In this document: piece after piece, positions 1-11,099 of the stretch
How the letters are laid out: each line of letters opens with the position of its first letter
Numbering within the stretch: position 1 is the stretch's first letter
From: Anadara kagoshimensis
Taxonomy: Eukaryota; Mollusca; Bivalvia; Arcoida; Arcidae
Assembly (NCBI GenBank): GCA_021292105.1
Contig: CM037861.1
Location: forward strand, 31,295,674-31,359,673
DNA: 64,000 nt
Reading direction: 5' to 3'
Made by a program: the position numbers and the translations under genes
Notes under the pieces: model-generated
Told to the model about the DNA's origin: nothing
Databases searched by the model: none
Seen by the model: only the letters and a program-made list of their open reading frames with translations

Positions 1-38
1 CAACATTTTTTAAAAAGTTTAGTTTCACACTTTTGGTC

Positions 39-88
39 CAATTACTACTGATGAGGAATTGTATTCCTAAACGACCATCTATTGGTGT
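39..88 (+). ncRNA. decayed hammerhead copy
   Basis: CTGATGAGGAATTGTATTCC is intact but is followed by TAAAC instead of GAAAC, and stem I is broken. Flanks (TTTTGGTC before, GGTATAATATGTAA after) match the other copies. Confidence 0.6.
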
Positions 89-235
89 AAAATTACCACT
101 GGTATAATATGTAAATTAATTCTACGGGCCACTGTTTGTATGATTGTGTCCTTTAATAGTATTAAAACCACATTACATTTACCTCAGTCTAAAATGTATA
201 TTTAACTTTTCTAATAGTTTATTCATTATAACTTT

Positions 236-345
236 AAACAACGAAGCAACCCACTTACAAATAAGTTGTTGACCCAGGGATATTGCAAGCCTAGACTTAT
301 CACGGCTCTAAAAAATTAGGGCCGCTATCACTAGGACCCAGATAT
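236..345 (+). repeat. repeat family A, middle fragment
   Basis: AACGAAGCAACCCACTTACA and AAGTTGTTGACCCAGGGATA match the centre of family A. Its forward strand is defined as the one ending TATGTTTGTTTTT. Confidence 0.7.
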
Positions 346-574
346 GCAAAGAGAAAACAACGCACGTTTAAGCTCAAACATTTATAATTTGTTTACAATA
401 ATACCATTAACTATCCTTTATTTATAAAAACACTTTTCCGGAGCCGTTCATTGTCTTGGCTTCTTGCTTCCTTTGTAGTGTTGTGTTCGTTGGCTATTGT
501 TATTGCTTATTTCTATCTTAAACATCATTTGCACCTGACCAAATAATTAAGATATACTCGTTACCAACAAGGTT

Positions 575-870
575 AATATATAGTGCTCGCTTCGTACATG
601 GGAGGTTGTGGTTTCGAACCCCGAACGTGTCTGACCCAAGACTTAAAAGTGGTTAGTGACTTTTCTTTCGCCAAGCACTCGCATTCTGAATTACGAAATA
701 TAAAATTCACAGTTCTTTTGGATTGGAACTTAAGAAAACGAGATACCGGGTGACGGTTGTCATGGCACGGTAAAGGCAACAGCTGTTTAGGTTAAAGCGC
801 AACACACAAGCAAAATTTCTACATCTTCGCCTAAAGCTAGGGACGTCTCGATATAAGTGGCATATGAAAA
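575..870 (+). mobile_element. SINE family 1, head-truncated
   Basis: Starts inside the tRNA-like part (GTGCTCGCTTCGTA, GGTTTCGAACCCCG) and keeps the body up to CTCGATATAAGTGG. It lies between two decayed hammerhead copies. Confidence 0.75.
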
Positions 871-895
871 AATGTAGGTTTCACAATTTTGGTTT

Positions 896-935
896 AACCA
901 CTATTGATGAGAAATTGTATTCCGAAACGGTCGAC
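896..935 (+). ncRNA. decayed hammerhead copy
   Basis: Same layout as the 58.8 kb motif, but the core reads TTGATGA and the cleavage triplet is GAC. GAAAC and part of stem I (CACTA/TAGTG) survive. Probably inactive. Confidence 0.6.
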
Positions 936-1064
936 TAGTGTTATAAAATTAAAACTTGTAATATGAAAATCATTGCATTCTGTGTGTTTTATTGAAATAT
1001 TGCCTCTGTGTATTCAATATTTCTACAAGTAGTTTTGAAGTACAAATTAGTGTTATACTAAACT

Positions 1065-1087
1065 AAAAAAAAAAAAAAAAAAAAAAA
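1065..1087. repeat. poly-A tract
   Basis: 23 consecutive A; no clear retroelement end attached. Confidence 0.8.
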
Positions 1088-1284
1088 CATTTTCTGTTCA
1101 CGTGTCTATTGTGCTCAAGTTCAAAGTTTTACTATTGGGGAAATTAGGAAATTCCCAGTGTATTTCCTTAGTATTCTTAACTCTTAAATGCATTATATAT
1201 TGAAACCGCATGATACATGAACATGTATATATAAAAACAAACATATCAAAAGTGAAGTGAAAGCTTTGAAAAAACTATCATATT

Positions 1285-1512
1285 AAGTTTAACACATGAA
1301 CTTCCACTAGGTATATGTTCGGGTGCCCTGGAAAGGTCAGCTCTTCTTTGTTACACGCGCCATGTGTAAAATAGAATTAAGATGAGAATGAAAGTGAAAG
1401 GAACATAGGGCTATGGGACGTCAAATATATCAAGGGTAATTTTAGATCTAGAGACAGACTAAGGCCATAAAACGTTTTGAGGACCTAGATAAACCCAGGC
1501 TTACAATATCCT
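1285..1512 (-). repeat. repeat family A
   Basis: CACATGAACTTCCACTAGG, GGGTGCCCTGGAAAGG and ACGTCAAATATATC match the family in reverse. Part of a local tandem duplication. Confidence 0.75.
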
Positions 1513-2060
1513 AGATTTAAATATTAACTTATATTTTAAAATTTAAATTTTAAAAAATCCTACTAAAATCTTAAAGTTTTAAATCTATTGTTGTATACAT
1601 TTAGATTTGCATATACTTTCACAATACTCACAGACAGGGGTATTAAGTCATGTGTCTTTATTTAAAGTGTCCATTTCATAGTTAGTTCTCTTTGAATTTA
1701 AGTTTTTTAATCAAATATATCCAGGGTAATCTTAGATACAGACACACCATACGTATCAACAAAAATTTTGACTAAGGCCATAAAATTTTGAGGACTATGA
1801 TAAGCCAAAGCTTTCAATATCCCTGGTTCAAATATTAAATGATTTTTTTAAATTTAAATTTCAAATTAAAAAATCCTTCCAAAATTTTTCAAAAGTTTTA
1901 AATTCATTGTTGTTTATTTTATTATTAATACATTATTCCAATTTACACATTCTTACATTTTTCCAATTTACACACACAATACGGACAGACAGGGGTATTA
2001 ATCCATGTGCATTTATTGCAAGTGTCCGGTTCATAGTTAGTTCTCGTTGGATTTAAGTTA
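1430..2060. repeat. tandem duplication, about 300 bp unit
   Basis: Two diverged copies (about 1430-1715 and 1715-2060) share the family A fragment, an A/T-rich middle, and GACAGGGGTATTAA followed by TTCATAGTTAGTTCTC. Confidence 0.7.
1715..1830 (-). repeat. repeat family A, fragment
   Basis: AAATATATCCAGGGTAATCT up to CAATATCCCTGGTTCAA. Confidence 0.65.
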
Positions 2061-2269
2061 TTAACACTAATGACATTCATTTTAAAACATATAATGTAGT
2101 GTTTTACCTGATGCTTTGTTATTGTAATAAAATAGATAATATAAAGTTTGCTTCACTTAATTTTTTACTTTGTTTTGGGATTGTGATTTGGACATGAACT
2201 GGTGTGTTTGTTTGGGATTACATAAAATACCAATGAAAAAATGAAATTTATATCCAGGATTACCCTGGG

Positions 2270-2578
2270 TTATATTTAAAGCTGCTTACAAATAAATTGT
2301 TGATCCAGGGATATCGTAAGTCTAGGCTTTTCAGGGCCTTCAAAAAAGTTTTATGGCCGTCATCACATTATTTTTAAGTATGATGTCTCTGTGTCCAGGA
2401 TTGCATTGCATATATTTCTATGTTCCTTTCACTCAATTTTTTCACACGTGGCGGGCTAAGCTAGCTAAATAGTAGGTGTTTACCCTATCGGAGCAATAGG
2501 ACTAACCTGGTGGAAGTTCATGTGTTTTAACTAATTTGTCATTGTCAAAGTTTTTACCTTGCTTCTGGTTTTTGCCAT
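2270..2578 (+). repeat. repeat family A
   Basis: Long copy from GCTGCTTACAAATAAATTG through CACACGTGGCGGG to CCTGGTGGAAGTTCATGTG. Confidence 0.8.
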
Positions 2579-2796
2579 CCACATTATGGTTTAATTTGAA
2601 ATAATTCATTCAAAACTTCTGCTCGACTATCGTACGAAGTTTGCTATCTAAAGGATATCGTTATCACAAATACGATCTGAAGTCTCATTCAATGTGGTAA
2701 CATTGTTAGTGAAACAATTATTTTAATTGTTAAATTAGCATATTTATGGACCGCCCGTTTTAAGATAAATGGAATGTCTGAGGCCCTCCAATGGTA

Positions 2797-4515
2797 ATAA
2801 TAATAATAACTTTATTGCTCAAACACAGTACAGGTTATGGCAAATGACAAATAGACATACAACAGTAACATACATACAAAAACAGATGCATAAAAAAAAT
2901 GTAATAAATTTCATATACTTGAAATTTTGAGTTTTTAAGCAACATCCCTGGGTTCAATTATTTATATATTTTCAAAGCAATCATGTTAAAAGAGAATTTC
3001 TTATATCATAACAGGTACTAATATATTGCACAATATTGTGAAGCAAATCAAAATTATTATTATTAAGAACAAGTTTTAATTTAGTGAAATCTGAGCATTT
3101 GTCAAAGTATAAATATTTCTCTTTCAGCTTTGAGAATAAGATTTGTCTTTGTGGGTCATATTTTTTACAGGTGACAAGGAAGTGGAGTTCATCATCAATT
3201 GAGTCTGAATAACAACAAGGACAAATTCTGTCAGCAATTTTAATATTTGTGTATCTGCCTGTTTCTATTAAGAGTTTATAAGCACTTAGCCTAAGCTTAG
3301 CAAGAGATCAATATATGCAGGACGAGAATATGATGATATAAGTCTTTGAAATATAATTAACTTTTTGAATGATTTAATATTACTGAGTTGATTTTGATTG
3401 ATTATGTCATTAATTCTTTGTTCAATTATAGGAAAGTAGTTACTAATTAAAGATTCTGGTTGCTTCAAAATATATGAAAGTCCTAAGTTATTCAAAATTC
3501 TTTCAATATTTTTAGTCCAAGTACTAACTTGTTGTGTTCCTTTATAGATTTTATAAAGTAAAGGGTTTTCATTATTTATTATATGTATAAAATATTTTAT
3601 AATGCTTAGTAATATTTTTGCCTTCAATGGTTTTCTCACCAGTTCTAATCTACATGCATCATTGCATGCTTTTGAATGTATTCCAAGTAATTATTTTATA
3701 AATTTCAAATGTCGATTTTCATAAGGCTCTGAATCTTTAAAACTAGAATAAGCCCCCCATATTTCACTGCAGTAGAGCAGTATTGGTGATATAAGTGTAT
3801 CAAATAATTTTTCAAGTAATTTTGCTGAATGATTTAATCCAATGGTTTTTTTAATTTTAAAATGAGCTTTTCGAGCTTTATCTCCAAGATTTATTAATGA
3901 CTGATAAAACTGTCCATTGTATTTTAAATCAATGCCTAGATACTTGCATGATTTAACATTTTATAAAATTGAGTCTTGGAAATAAAACTTGTTTTTTGAT
4001 GTGTTACCATTCGAATTGAATATAACTACATTAGATTTTTTTATATTGACCTTTAGTTTCCAAGTTTTACAATAGGAGCCTAATAGATTCAAACTGTTTT
4101 GAAGTCCAGTGGGGGTTTTAGAAAGGAGCACATTGTCATCAGCATATAGTAATATATTTATTTTCTCATTTTCAATAATAATAGGTTCACATTTTGGATT
4201 ATTTACATAGTCAACTAAATCATTTATATAAAGATTAAATAGGATAGGACTTAAGTTATCTCCTTGTCGAACTCCTTCAGAGGAATAAAAATTAGGACTT
4301 AAACCATTATTGAATTTAATTCGACAAGATGTATTTGTATACATACTTTTAATAATGTTATAAGTTTTACCTGAAATGCCACTTTTCATGCGTTTATATA
4401 ATAACCCCTCATGCCAAACAGAATCAAATGCTTTTTGTAAGTCGATAAATGAAGCATATCTTTTTTCTCCTTTACATTTTTGTGAGTCAATGATAGGTAA
4501 TATAAACACACCAAA
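2797..4515 (-). mobile_element. 5'-truncated LINE (non-LTR retrotransposon, Jockey/CR1-like RT)
   Basis: On the minus strand the RT reads FIDLQKAFDSVWHEG, GVRQGDNLSPILFNLYIND and LLYADD, then a thumb region and a C-terminal CPCC...H...C zinc-knuckle-like end (DRICPCCYSDSIDDELHF). Two in-frame TAA stops (near 3961 and 3690) and one frameshift (near 3290) interrupt it. It stops abruptly at about 4510, before the endonuclease part. The 3' end is AATAAAG plus a short (TTA)n tail at 2797-2812, typical of this class. Confidence 0.9.
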
Positions 4516-5014
4516 TAGACATTTGGACTAGGTAGTCTCAATATTTGTGACGTTTTTTTTATCTGTTATGACGGAGTCAGGACCCCACCTATTGTCAAAT
4601 CAATTAGTGATATGAAATTAATTATTGGTCGATTTGATATCAATTTTATCTCACTATTTATAGCATGCGAACAAGGCAGTTTATTAAATATGACAATTAT
4701 GTCAAATTGATAAATGCATGTAAGGTAAAAACAAATATCTTAAATTATCTAATGATTTTGGGATTTCAATCATAGACAAATATAGGCGAAAGTAGGTAAG
4801 TTTAAAGTACACTGTTTAACCAGTTGTGTTTTGGAATATATACCGTCTCCTGATACATGTCATTTATTTAACAATTGAACTGTTTTGGAATGGCGTTCAT
4901 TGTCAATATAAATGCCAAACCTTTGCGAGACAAACCGAATAACGCGCGATATGCGGGATTATATTTCAGAGCATTTCGACCACGACTTTGAACGTGAAAG
5001 AGTCATACGAATGT

Positions 5015-5061
5015 TAACGACGTAATACGTATACTGCGTGACGTAGTTGTGTATTACGTCA
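5015..5061 (+). promoter_or_regulatory. cluster of ATF/CRE-like sites upstream of the bZIP gene
   Basis: TGACGTAG at 5039-5046 and TTACGTCA at 5054-5061, with GACGTAATACGT just before. They lie about 750 bp upstream of the ATG. The motifs are seen; a regulatory role, such as the autoregulation known for ATF3, is inference. Confidence 0.3.
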
Positions 5062-5484
5062 CCAATATTGTCTTTGATTTAGTACACGTCCACTGCATGG
5101 ACGCAAAGCATGTCTGAAATCCTAAAAAATTTCAACATGTCTAATTCGGTGGTGAAAATTTTCAATTTACACACGTAAACTTCCGATAGACTTTGTGAAG
5201 TTGAAAAACGAATTGATCGTCAAACACAAAGGCGTTCGGTATCCTAAGAAGTGAACTACCGGAAAACATGGGGCAGCAATTTTGTTTACCAGATTATAGT
5301 TCTCCGGGAATGTGTATTGCCGATATCAATATTCAAGCGCAGTGATGCGGTCGTTTAGCATTTATAGTCCTATGAATGCCAAAAGTCTCAAACTGGAAGA
5401 TATAAGAAATACGCAAAGCTGATGAAAATATTTTGAAATGACATTCAAAATATTGTCGCGTTTAGTTTTGGTATTGGTTTTTGA

Positions 5485-5675
5485 TTGCCCTAGATATATT
5501 TAACGTCCCATATTTCCATGTTCATTTCGCTCAATTTTGTTTACACACGTGGCGGGTGTAGTTAGCTTAGCAAGCAGAGGATGCTCACCCTTCGAGAGCA
5601 CCCGGTCTCGCTTCCCTGGTGGAAGTTCTCGTGTTTAATCTTGTTAGTTTGAAAGTTTTTATCTTACTCTGATTT
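5485..5675 (+). repeat. repeat family A
   Basis: ACACACGTGGCGGGTGTAG and TTCCCTGGTGGAAGTTC are conserved; about 135 bp upstream of the bZIP start codon. Confidence 0.8.
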
Positions 5676-5812
5676 GATATTTTGTTTTTTTATAAAATAT
5701 ACGTGAACATTTCAGCAAAATATTTCATTACGTTTTCATTATCATATGGTGTATTTGCATTTTATTTTCCGAACTTAGCCTTCTTCAGCATTGTCATGGT
5801 GCAGTTTTCATT

Positions 5813-6073
5813 ATGGAAGCTCGGACAAATGATTTGGAGCAAAATGACCAAATTATAAAAAGTCTGCTAACAGAACATGGCAACGAAAAAAGCACTATCC
5901 AAGATGATGAAGACACACAGTTAGTACAAGCAGTTGAAAAATGTTTTAAGGAGGGGAATACTTTACCAATCATAAAACAGGAACTTAAGTGTAAAATCCA
6001 ATATAAAAGACTGCTATCGGGACAAGGGGAGATAACTTTAGACCAGAAAAATAACAAAAACACACATTACAAG
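5813..6073 (+). CDS. bZIP gene, coding exon 1
   Basis: Encodes residues 1-87 and ends in HYK at the donor GTACAAG. It is acidic and polar, without a known domain apart from the QELKCKIQ block. A plausible splice acceptor (TTCTTCAG) ends at 5787, so an untranslated exon may lie upstream. Confidence 0.82.
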
Positions 6074-9000
6074 GTACAAGTATTTTATTTTGTTTTGACT
6101 TTAAGTCTGTAACAAGTTTATAGCTTAACAATAATAAAGTTAGATCATATGCATGTTATTATATAGTTTTGTTGATGCACACATTGGATGTCAAAAATAT
6201 CTGTAAAGGCCGCCGAAAAGTTTTTCACAAAACTAATTATAAGAATGACGTCTTTGTATCTAAAATTATCCTGGAAATAGTCATAATTCCAGGTTTCTTT
6301 CATTCTCAATTTCGATTTTGCACTTGACATGTGTAGTAGCTAGCTTGACAGATGGTTCTTGACATTCACATGTACCCGTCCCACTTCCCTGGTGGAAACG
6401 TGTTTAACCTAATTTGTGAATTTTTTTTAGAGGGGAGGGTTAAATACATATGGGCTGGTATGTTTGTTTATGATAAATGTTATGTTGAATCCAAAAATAA
6501 TAAAAAAAAATCATAACGTTATGTAAACCAATATTATTTTATCATAAATTGCTTATTCTACTATTCTTCGAAAATTCACCGCTAGAGTTTTACCTATTAA
6601 CAAATTATTGAAATCATTCAAATCAAAAACAAACATACTAATCCATATCCGAATCACAATCCAGAAGCAAAGTAAAAAATTTGGAACTGACAAGTAAGTT
6701 TAACACGTGAACTGCCACCAGGGAAGTGAGGCCGGGTGCTCCGGAAGGGTAAGCACCTCCTGTTTAGCTAGCTACACCCGCCATGTGTGTAATCAAAATT
6801 GTCTGAAAGGAACATGGAACTATGAGACGTCACAAATATCCAGGGCAATCCTGGACACAGAGACATCAAACTTTTTGAGGGCCTTGATAAGCCTAGGCTT
6901 GCAACATCCCTGAGTCAACAATTCATTTTCAAGAAGTAGGTCGTTGTACAAAGTCCCCGTAGTGGGAACAAGCTCTACCATAGCGTATTAATTAGGAAAC
7001 AAATACACCATAAGCAGGAGAAGCAGGTATATTGCTGCATAAAAACTGAGAAAGTTAACAAACTTGCTACAAAGGAAGAAATGTTCCGCTTCTCTAGTCA
7101 TAAAAAGATGAGTTTTACTGTCATCGATATCTTGTATTTTTTCGTACATCCCACGTTTGTGTCCGCTATCTATTCGATTGTTCATTATAACAATAAATGC
7201 AGCAATGAGCCCATTTAATAAAGTTATACTTTTAGTTATATACAGATATATATTAAATTACTTGTCTTCAATAAAAAAAAAAGTTGGATAAAAACCACTG
7301 AATTAAAACGTTTGGTTATGTAATGTTACAACTTTTACATCTAACAAAGTATTTGACTGAAGACGGAATTTACAATTTTGATCGATTTAATGTCATTATA
7401 ACATACGAATCAATAATAATTGATGTATTCAAAATGACCTCAGACTGGCAAAAATTACTTTCTCTCACAAAAACATGTAATGTTTTGGCAACATATAACA
7501 TTATTATAATTTCCTGATACATGTATTATAAATCATTCCTGGGTTATTTTAAGATTTTGGTTGGTCAAAGCCTTTCTGTTTTTTGCATGAAGTAATTGGA
7601 TCTTTCAAAACCTAATGTTGTCTTGGAAGACCTTATCACAATAGATGTTTATCTGACAAAATAAAGTTGTGAAGGTAGTCTTTGTGCTAATTTGTCATTT
7701 GGATAAATATACATTTGTGAATTGGACGTTTTTCAGAGAATTAAATTCGCGTTTGAAGTCAGTGTTCAAAATGTCCGATGTTTTATAACATTTCCATTAA
7801 AATACAAAAGTCCTCCATACTGCTTAGATCTAGTAGATTGATCAAAGCTGTTTTTATACGCCCGCAACGTATTATAGTATTACGTTGTACGTCTGTCCGG
7901 CTTGTCGGTGTAATTAGTCCCACAGTGTTCCGCTGATTGTTTTCAAATTCGGCATGAGTGATCAGGATTATATGAAGGTGTGCATATCGAAAAATAAAGA
8001 TGATGCGTGGAATCTTACAGGAGTTTTTGCCCTTTGAGTGTAAAAAAGGACACTCTATAGATAATGGTTGAATTTTTTTTTTTTCATTTTTTCATTTCAT
8101 ATTTGGTATAGATTTACAAGTAGCAATGTTTAACATATAAAACGGATTTTTGTATCGCGTTTATACTTTCCACATTATTGTAGTTATGCTCCTTTGCATC
8201 CAGTGTCTTGTATCCTGAGTTCAATTTTAGATGCTCCTGTTAGCCAATATTTTAATATGTATATGTCTTTTATTGTCTTGTCTTAGCTGTTTTATCGTCA
8301 AAGCTAGTGTTTCGTTTTTGACTTTGGTGCGTTTTGTGTTGTCAGGTAAATGTTTTAATCAAAATTGTTTTCTTCTATTTTAAATAAGCTAACAGAGAAC
8401 GAAGTATTGAAAAGAAACAAAAGAAGATTACAAAACCGGGAATCAGCATTCAGATGTAGGACAAAACAACATATTTATCAATGTGAATTAGAAAACGTAA
8501 GATAAATAAATATGAAGTTAACTAGTTTGAGGGGGTATATAGGATTTATCACCATGTCTGTCTGTCCATTTAAAATCGTGCATGGCCCATGTCTCACAAT
8601 TGCTTTGGACGACTTCATAATATTTCACGTGAATAATAAGGTGTGTCAAGACATTAAACCAAGGTCATATCGGAAAGGTCAATGTCGCGGTAAAACATTA
8701 AACCCTTGTAGGTACTGGGGGTATTTGACTCTCAAGAGACAATTTTAGTTAGCTACTACACTTAGATTGACCACTGGCTGTAAAGTAAGCCATAATAACA
8801 ATAAGCACTATAATCACTAAATAGTAACTCCAATGGTTGGTTAAATTCAATTTTTTAAATAAGGTCAAATATAATTATATAAGTTTATATTTTCGTGCCT
8901 TGTTCATCGCTTTCATTATTTGCTTGTATTGAGTCGTGTAATTGATTTCTTTGATACCAGGGAGGAAAATGTTTCTTCTTTTCCGATATTGATAAAGCAT

Positions 9001-10455
9001 GTTCTAAAATAGTCTACGCTGGTTTTAACTGAATGTTTAGTTCTTTATTCACATATACAGGTTCCTTTCACAAAATTATGATTACACACGTGGCGGGTGT
9101 AGCTAGCTTAACAGGGGGTGCTTAGCCTTACAGAACACCCGGCCTCACTTCCTGGTGGACGTTCACGTGTTTAACCTTGCCAGTTTTGAAGTTTTAACTT
9201 TGTTTCTGGATTGTGATTCGGACAGTGAATAGTATGTTTGTTTTTATACACTTGTAATACACTTATAATATGTATGTATAATTTATTACACCCACGCTTA
9301 AAATTTCCGTCATTTCCTAAATGTTTAGTTGTCAGTTTTCGTTTATGGCTGCTCAATCATCCAGACAAGGATGCAAAAAGTTTAATGGTGTTTCGTTTCA
9401 CAACCCAAAAGTACACTATAATATGGTAATCGGCTGTACAAAGTTACTGTTTATTTACCCTACTTCAGAGAAAATAGAAAAAAGCTAATACCTTCACTTC
9501 AATAATTTATCTACTTATATGAGCGGAGTCGTTATTTATGATGCCGTTTTTTATTCCAAACATCCTTTGACAAAATGGCGGCACCATAATGTGATCATTT
9601 GTATGATGAAAAAGTTAACGTAGATGCATAAAGATTATGTGTGAATGGTGACTCAAACATCGTAGTTAAGTTTCATTATATTATAAGACCATTTACCTTT
9701 TTTAATTTTCATATTAATTTAACCCGTTCCAGTTATGCCAAAATCAATTTAACCTTGAACAACACTAATCTGCGTCAATATTCAGCTCCTCTGTTGTCAC
9801 TCCGTCTCATATATACATGTCGCCAAATAGCCAAAATTTGTAGTTGTCCACACATATCCACACTAAATTTTGTCGCATAAAAGAGATGATAACTAAATTG
9901 TTCAGTGAAATACGGAATTATTGTCATATTTACTAATAATAGATCATTTTTGTATTAGTGATAAAACGTTTAATTTATGGTCAGTTTGATATTACACCCA
10001 TCACCAGCCCTCGAGTCCAAATATCAGCCTCTGGCCTCCGACCCTCTGACTGATATCTGGACACTCGGGTTGATAACAGATGTAATGTAGTCAAAATGGC
10101 GGCATAATAATCTCTATTTATTAACGACTCGGCCCGTGTAAGTAAACGTATTATCCGTTTGTACTGCCCCATTGGAAATGTGTAAATATGAGATTTTGCT
10201 TTCTTTGGGTAAGGTAAACAAACAGCAATGCATGATACTAAAGACACTGTTTGATATTTCTTTGTTTTATTTTTTCAGAAGGTATATGAAATGGAGAACA
10301 AAAACGAAGAACTATTATCACACATCGATAAACTTCAACAAGAGAAAAATAATTTGGAAAAAATTCTTAATCTTCATACTTCGAACTGTTGCAATCAGAA
10401 ACAAAAGCCAAAAAGACTAGTATCACTAATCAAACATTTTAATACCGATATATGA
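5813..10455 (+). CDS. bZIP transcription factor, ATF3/JDP2/Fos-like (complete, 3 coding exons)
   Basis: Joining 5813-6073, 8389-8496 and 10279-10455 gives one 181-residue frame; all three junctions are phase 0 with GT...AG introns. Exon 1 carries an IIKQELKCKIQ segment near residues 53-63, resembling the short conserved block upstream of the basic region in ATF3. Exon 2 is the basic region, with the bZIP signature NRESAFRCR (N-x7-R). Exon 3 is the zipper, with heptad positions L-M-L-L-L-H, ending in ILNLHTSNC, the I/L-L-x-x-H-x-x-x-C end typical of Fos/ATF3. Length equals vertebrate ATF3 (from memory). Expected role: nuclear, dimeric, stress-responsive binding to CRE/AP-1 sites. The basic region is divergent (RESAF instead of the usual AAA-type core). 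The start is the first in-frame ATG of exon 1; an out-of-frame ATG lies 18 nt upstream. Exact orthology (ATF3, JDP2, Fos or a molluscan expansion) is undecided. Confidence 0.88.
6220..6475 (+). repeat. repeat family A
   Basis: Diverged copy in bZIP intron 1 ending GGCTGGTATGTTTGTTTATG. Confidence 0.7.
6595..7015 (-). repeat. repeat family A, long copy
   Basis: One of the longest copies (about 420 bp), from AAAACAAACATACTAATCC to AAATACACCATAAGCAGG. In bZIP intron 1, inverted relative to the copy just before it. Confidence 0.85.
7855..8045. repeat. probable interspersed repeat, unclassified
   Basis: GC-richer patch (CGTCTGTCCGGCTTGTCGG, TTCAAATTCGGCATGAGTGA) of the look of dispersed elements, in bZIP intron 1. 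No second copy was recognised with certainty. Confidence 0.3.
8389..8496 (+). CDS. bZIP gene, coding exon 2 (basic region)
   Basis: A 36-codon exon between acceptor AAATAAG and donor GTAAGATA. It encodes LTENEVLKRNKRRL followed by QNRESAFRCRTKQ. Using the alternative AG seven bases downstream would hit a stop within five codons, so the acceptor at 8387-8388 is favoured. Confidence 0.85.
8508..8760 (+). repeat. interspersed repeat G, plus copy
   Basis: Starts near AACTAGTTTGAGGGGGTATA and ends TTTGACTCTCAAGAGACAATT. The 20.7 kb sequence is its inverted copy. It begins 12 bp after the bZIP exon 2 donor, so it sits at the start of intron 2. Confidence 0.65.
9058..9246 (+). repeat. repeat family A, 5'-truncated
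   Basis: Starts at GGTTCCTTTCACAAAATTATG and ends AGTATGTTTGTTTTTAT. In bZIP intron 2. Confidence 0.85.
9986..10093. mobile_element. short snap-back element
   Basis: Imperfect inverted arms: CCCTCGAGTCCAAATATCAG against CTGATATCTGGACACTCGGG. A fragment of the same sequence appears at about 23440-23475 inside the expanded family M locus. Confidence 0.5.
10279..10455 (+). CDS. bZIP gene, coding exon 3 (leucine zipper and stop)
   Basis: Acceptor TTTTTTCAG precedes AAG GTA TAT. It encodes the zipper (KVYEMENKNEELL, then HIDKLQQEKNNLEKIL) and a basic tail, then TGA at 10453-10455. Confidence 0.87.
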   Translation, partial: KVYEMENKNEELLSHIDKLQQEKNNLEKILNLHTSNCCNQKQKPKRLVSLIKHFNTDI

Positions 10456-10506
10456 ATAAATGTAGTAAATGTTAGTGTTGCGCTTTTATTATTTTGGTGG
10501 TGTTTA
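10455..10506 (+). promoter_or_regulatory. putative polyadenylation signal of the bZIP gene
   Basis: AATAAA at 10455-10460 overlaps the stop codon. A GT-rich stretch (TTTTGGTGGTGTTT) follows about 35 nt later. If used, the 3'UTR is extremely short. Confidence 0.4.
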
Positions 10507-10509
10507 GAA

Positions 10510-10980
10510 ACAATTTATTAAATGACAGTTACCACTAAAACATGCACTTTGCAACAGTCAACACAACCAAGAACACAAAACAATACACGCACAAGGGAAC
10601 CGCTGATTATAAAACTCCCAAGTTTGGACAGACAATATATAGCTAACAGGGTGGTCATGGTAATATTAAAAGGCTCTCAACTATTCCAAATATTTTACTA
10701 TCAGTGGCCCATATAAACGCACATTTAAAATGAATTAATTCACCAAATGAACCAATTACTTTTGCATGCCATGTAAAAGGCAATACCTGTAACCTTATAT
10801 TTTAATTTTGATATGATTTCATTTTGCTAGAAGACTTTTGGTTTTTAATGCTTAGGGCAATTTGAGCCTTTTTTTATCATGACTAATTAGATGAATATTG
10901 CCAATAAAACCGGAGATGCTAAAGGTCTTTGACATGTTCTGCTGACTCATTTTTCAGAATAATTACAGATAACTGGTTAT
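10510..10980. other. intergenic, nothing recognised
   Basis: Downstream of the bZIP gene; no coding signature or clear repeat. Confidence 0.4.
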
Positions 10981-10984
10981 ACGG

Positions 10985-11095
10985 CTTCACTTACCTGGTG
11001 GGAGTTCACGCGGTTATTCTATTATGTCAGTTTCAAAGTTTTACTTTGCTTCTGGATTGTGATTCGGACATGGCTTAGTATGTTTGTTTTTCATA
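10985..11095 (+). repeat. repeat family A, 3' end only
   Basis: TCACTTACCTGGTGGGAGTTC to TTAGTATGTTTGTTTTTC. Confidence 0.8.
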
Positions 11096-11099
11096 ATCT

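Noticed and set aside
5418..5460. Second hammerhead candidate (CTGATGAAAATATTTTGAAA)
   Set aside because: The first base pair of stem I next to the core would be G-G, and no coherent stem III exists; likely chance.
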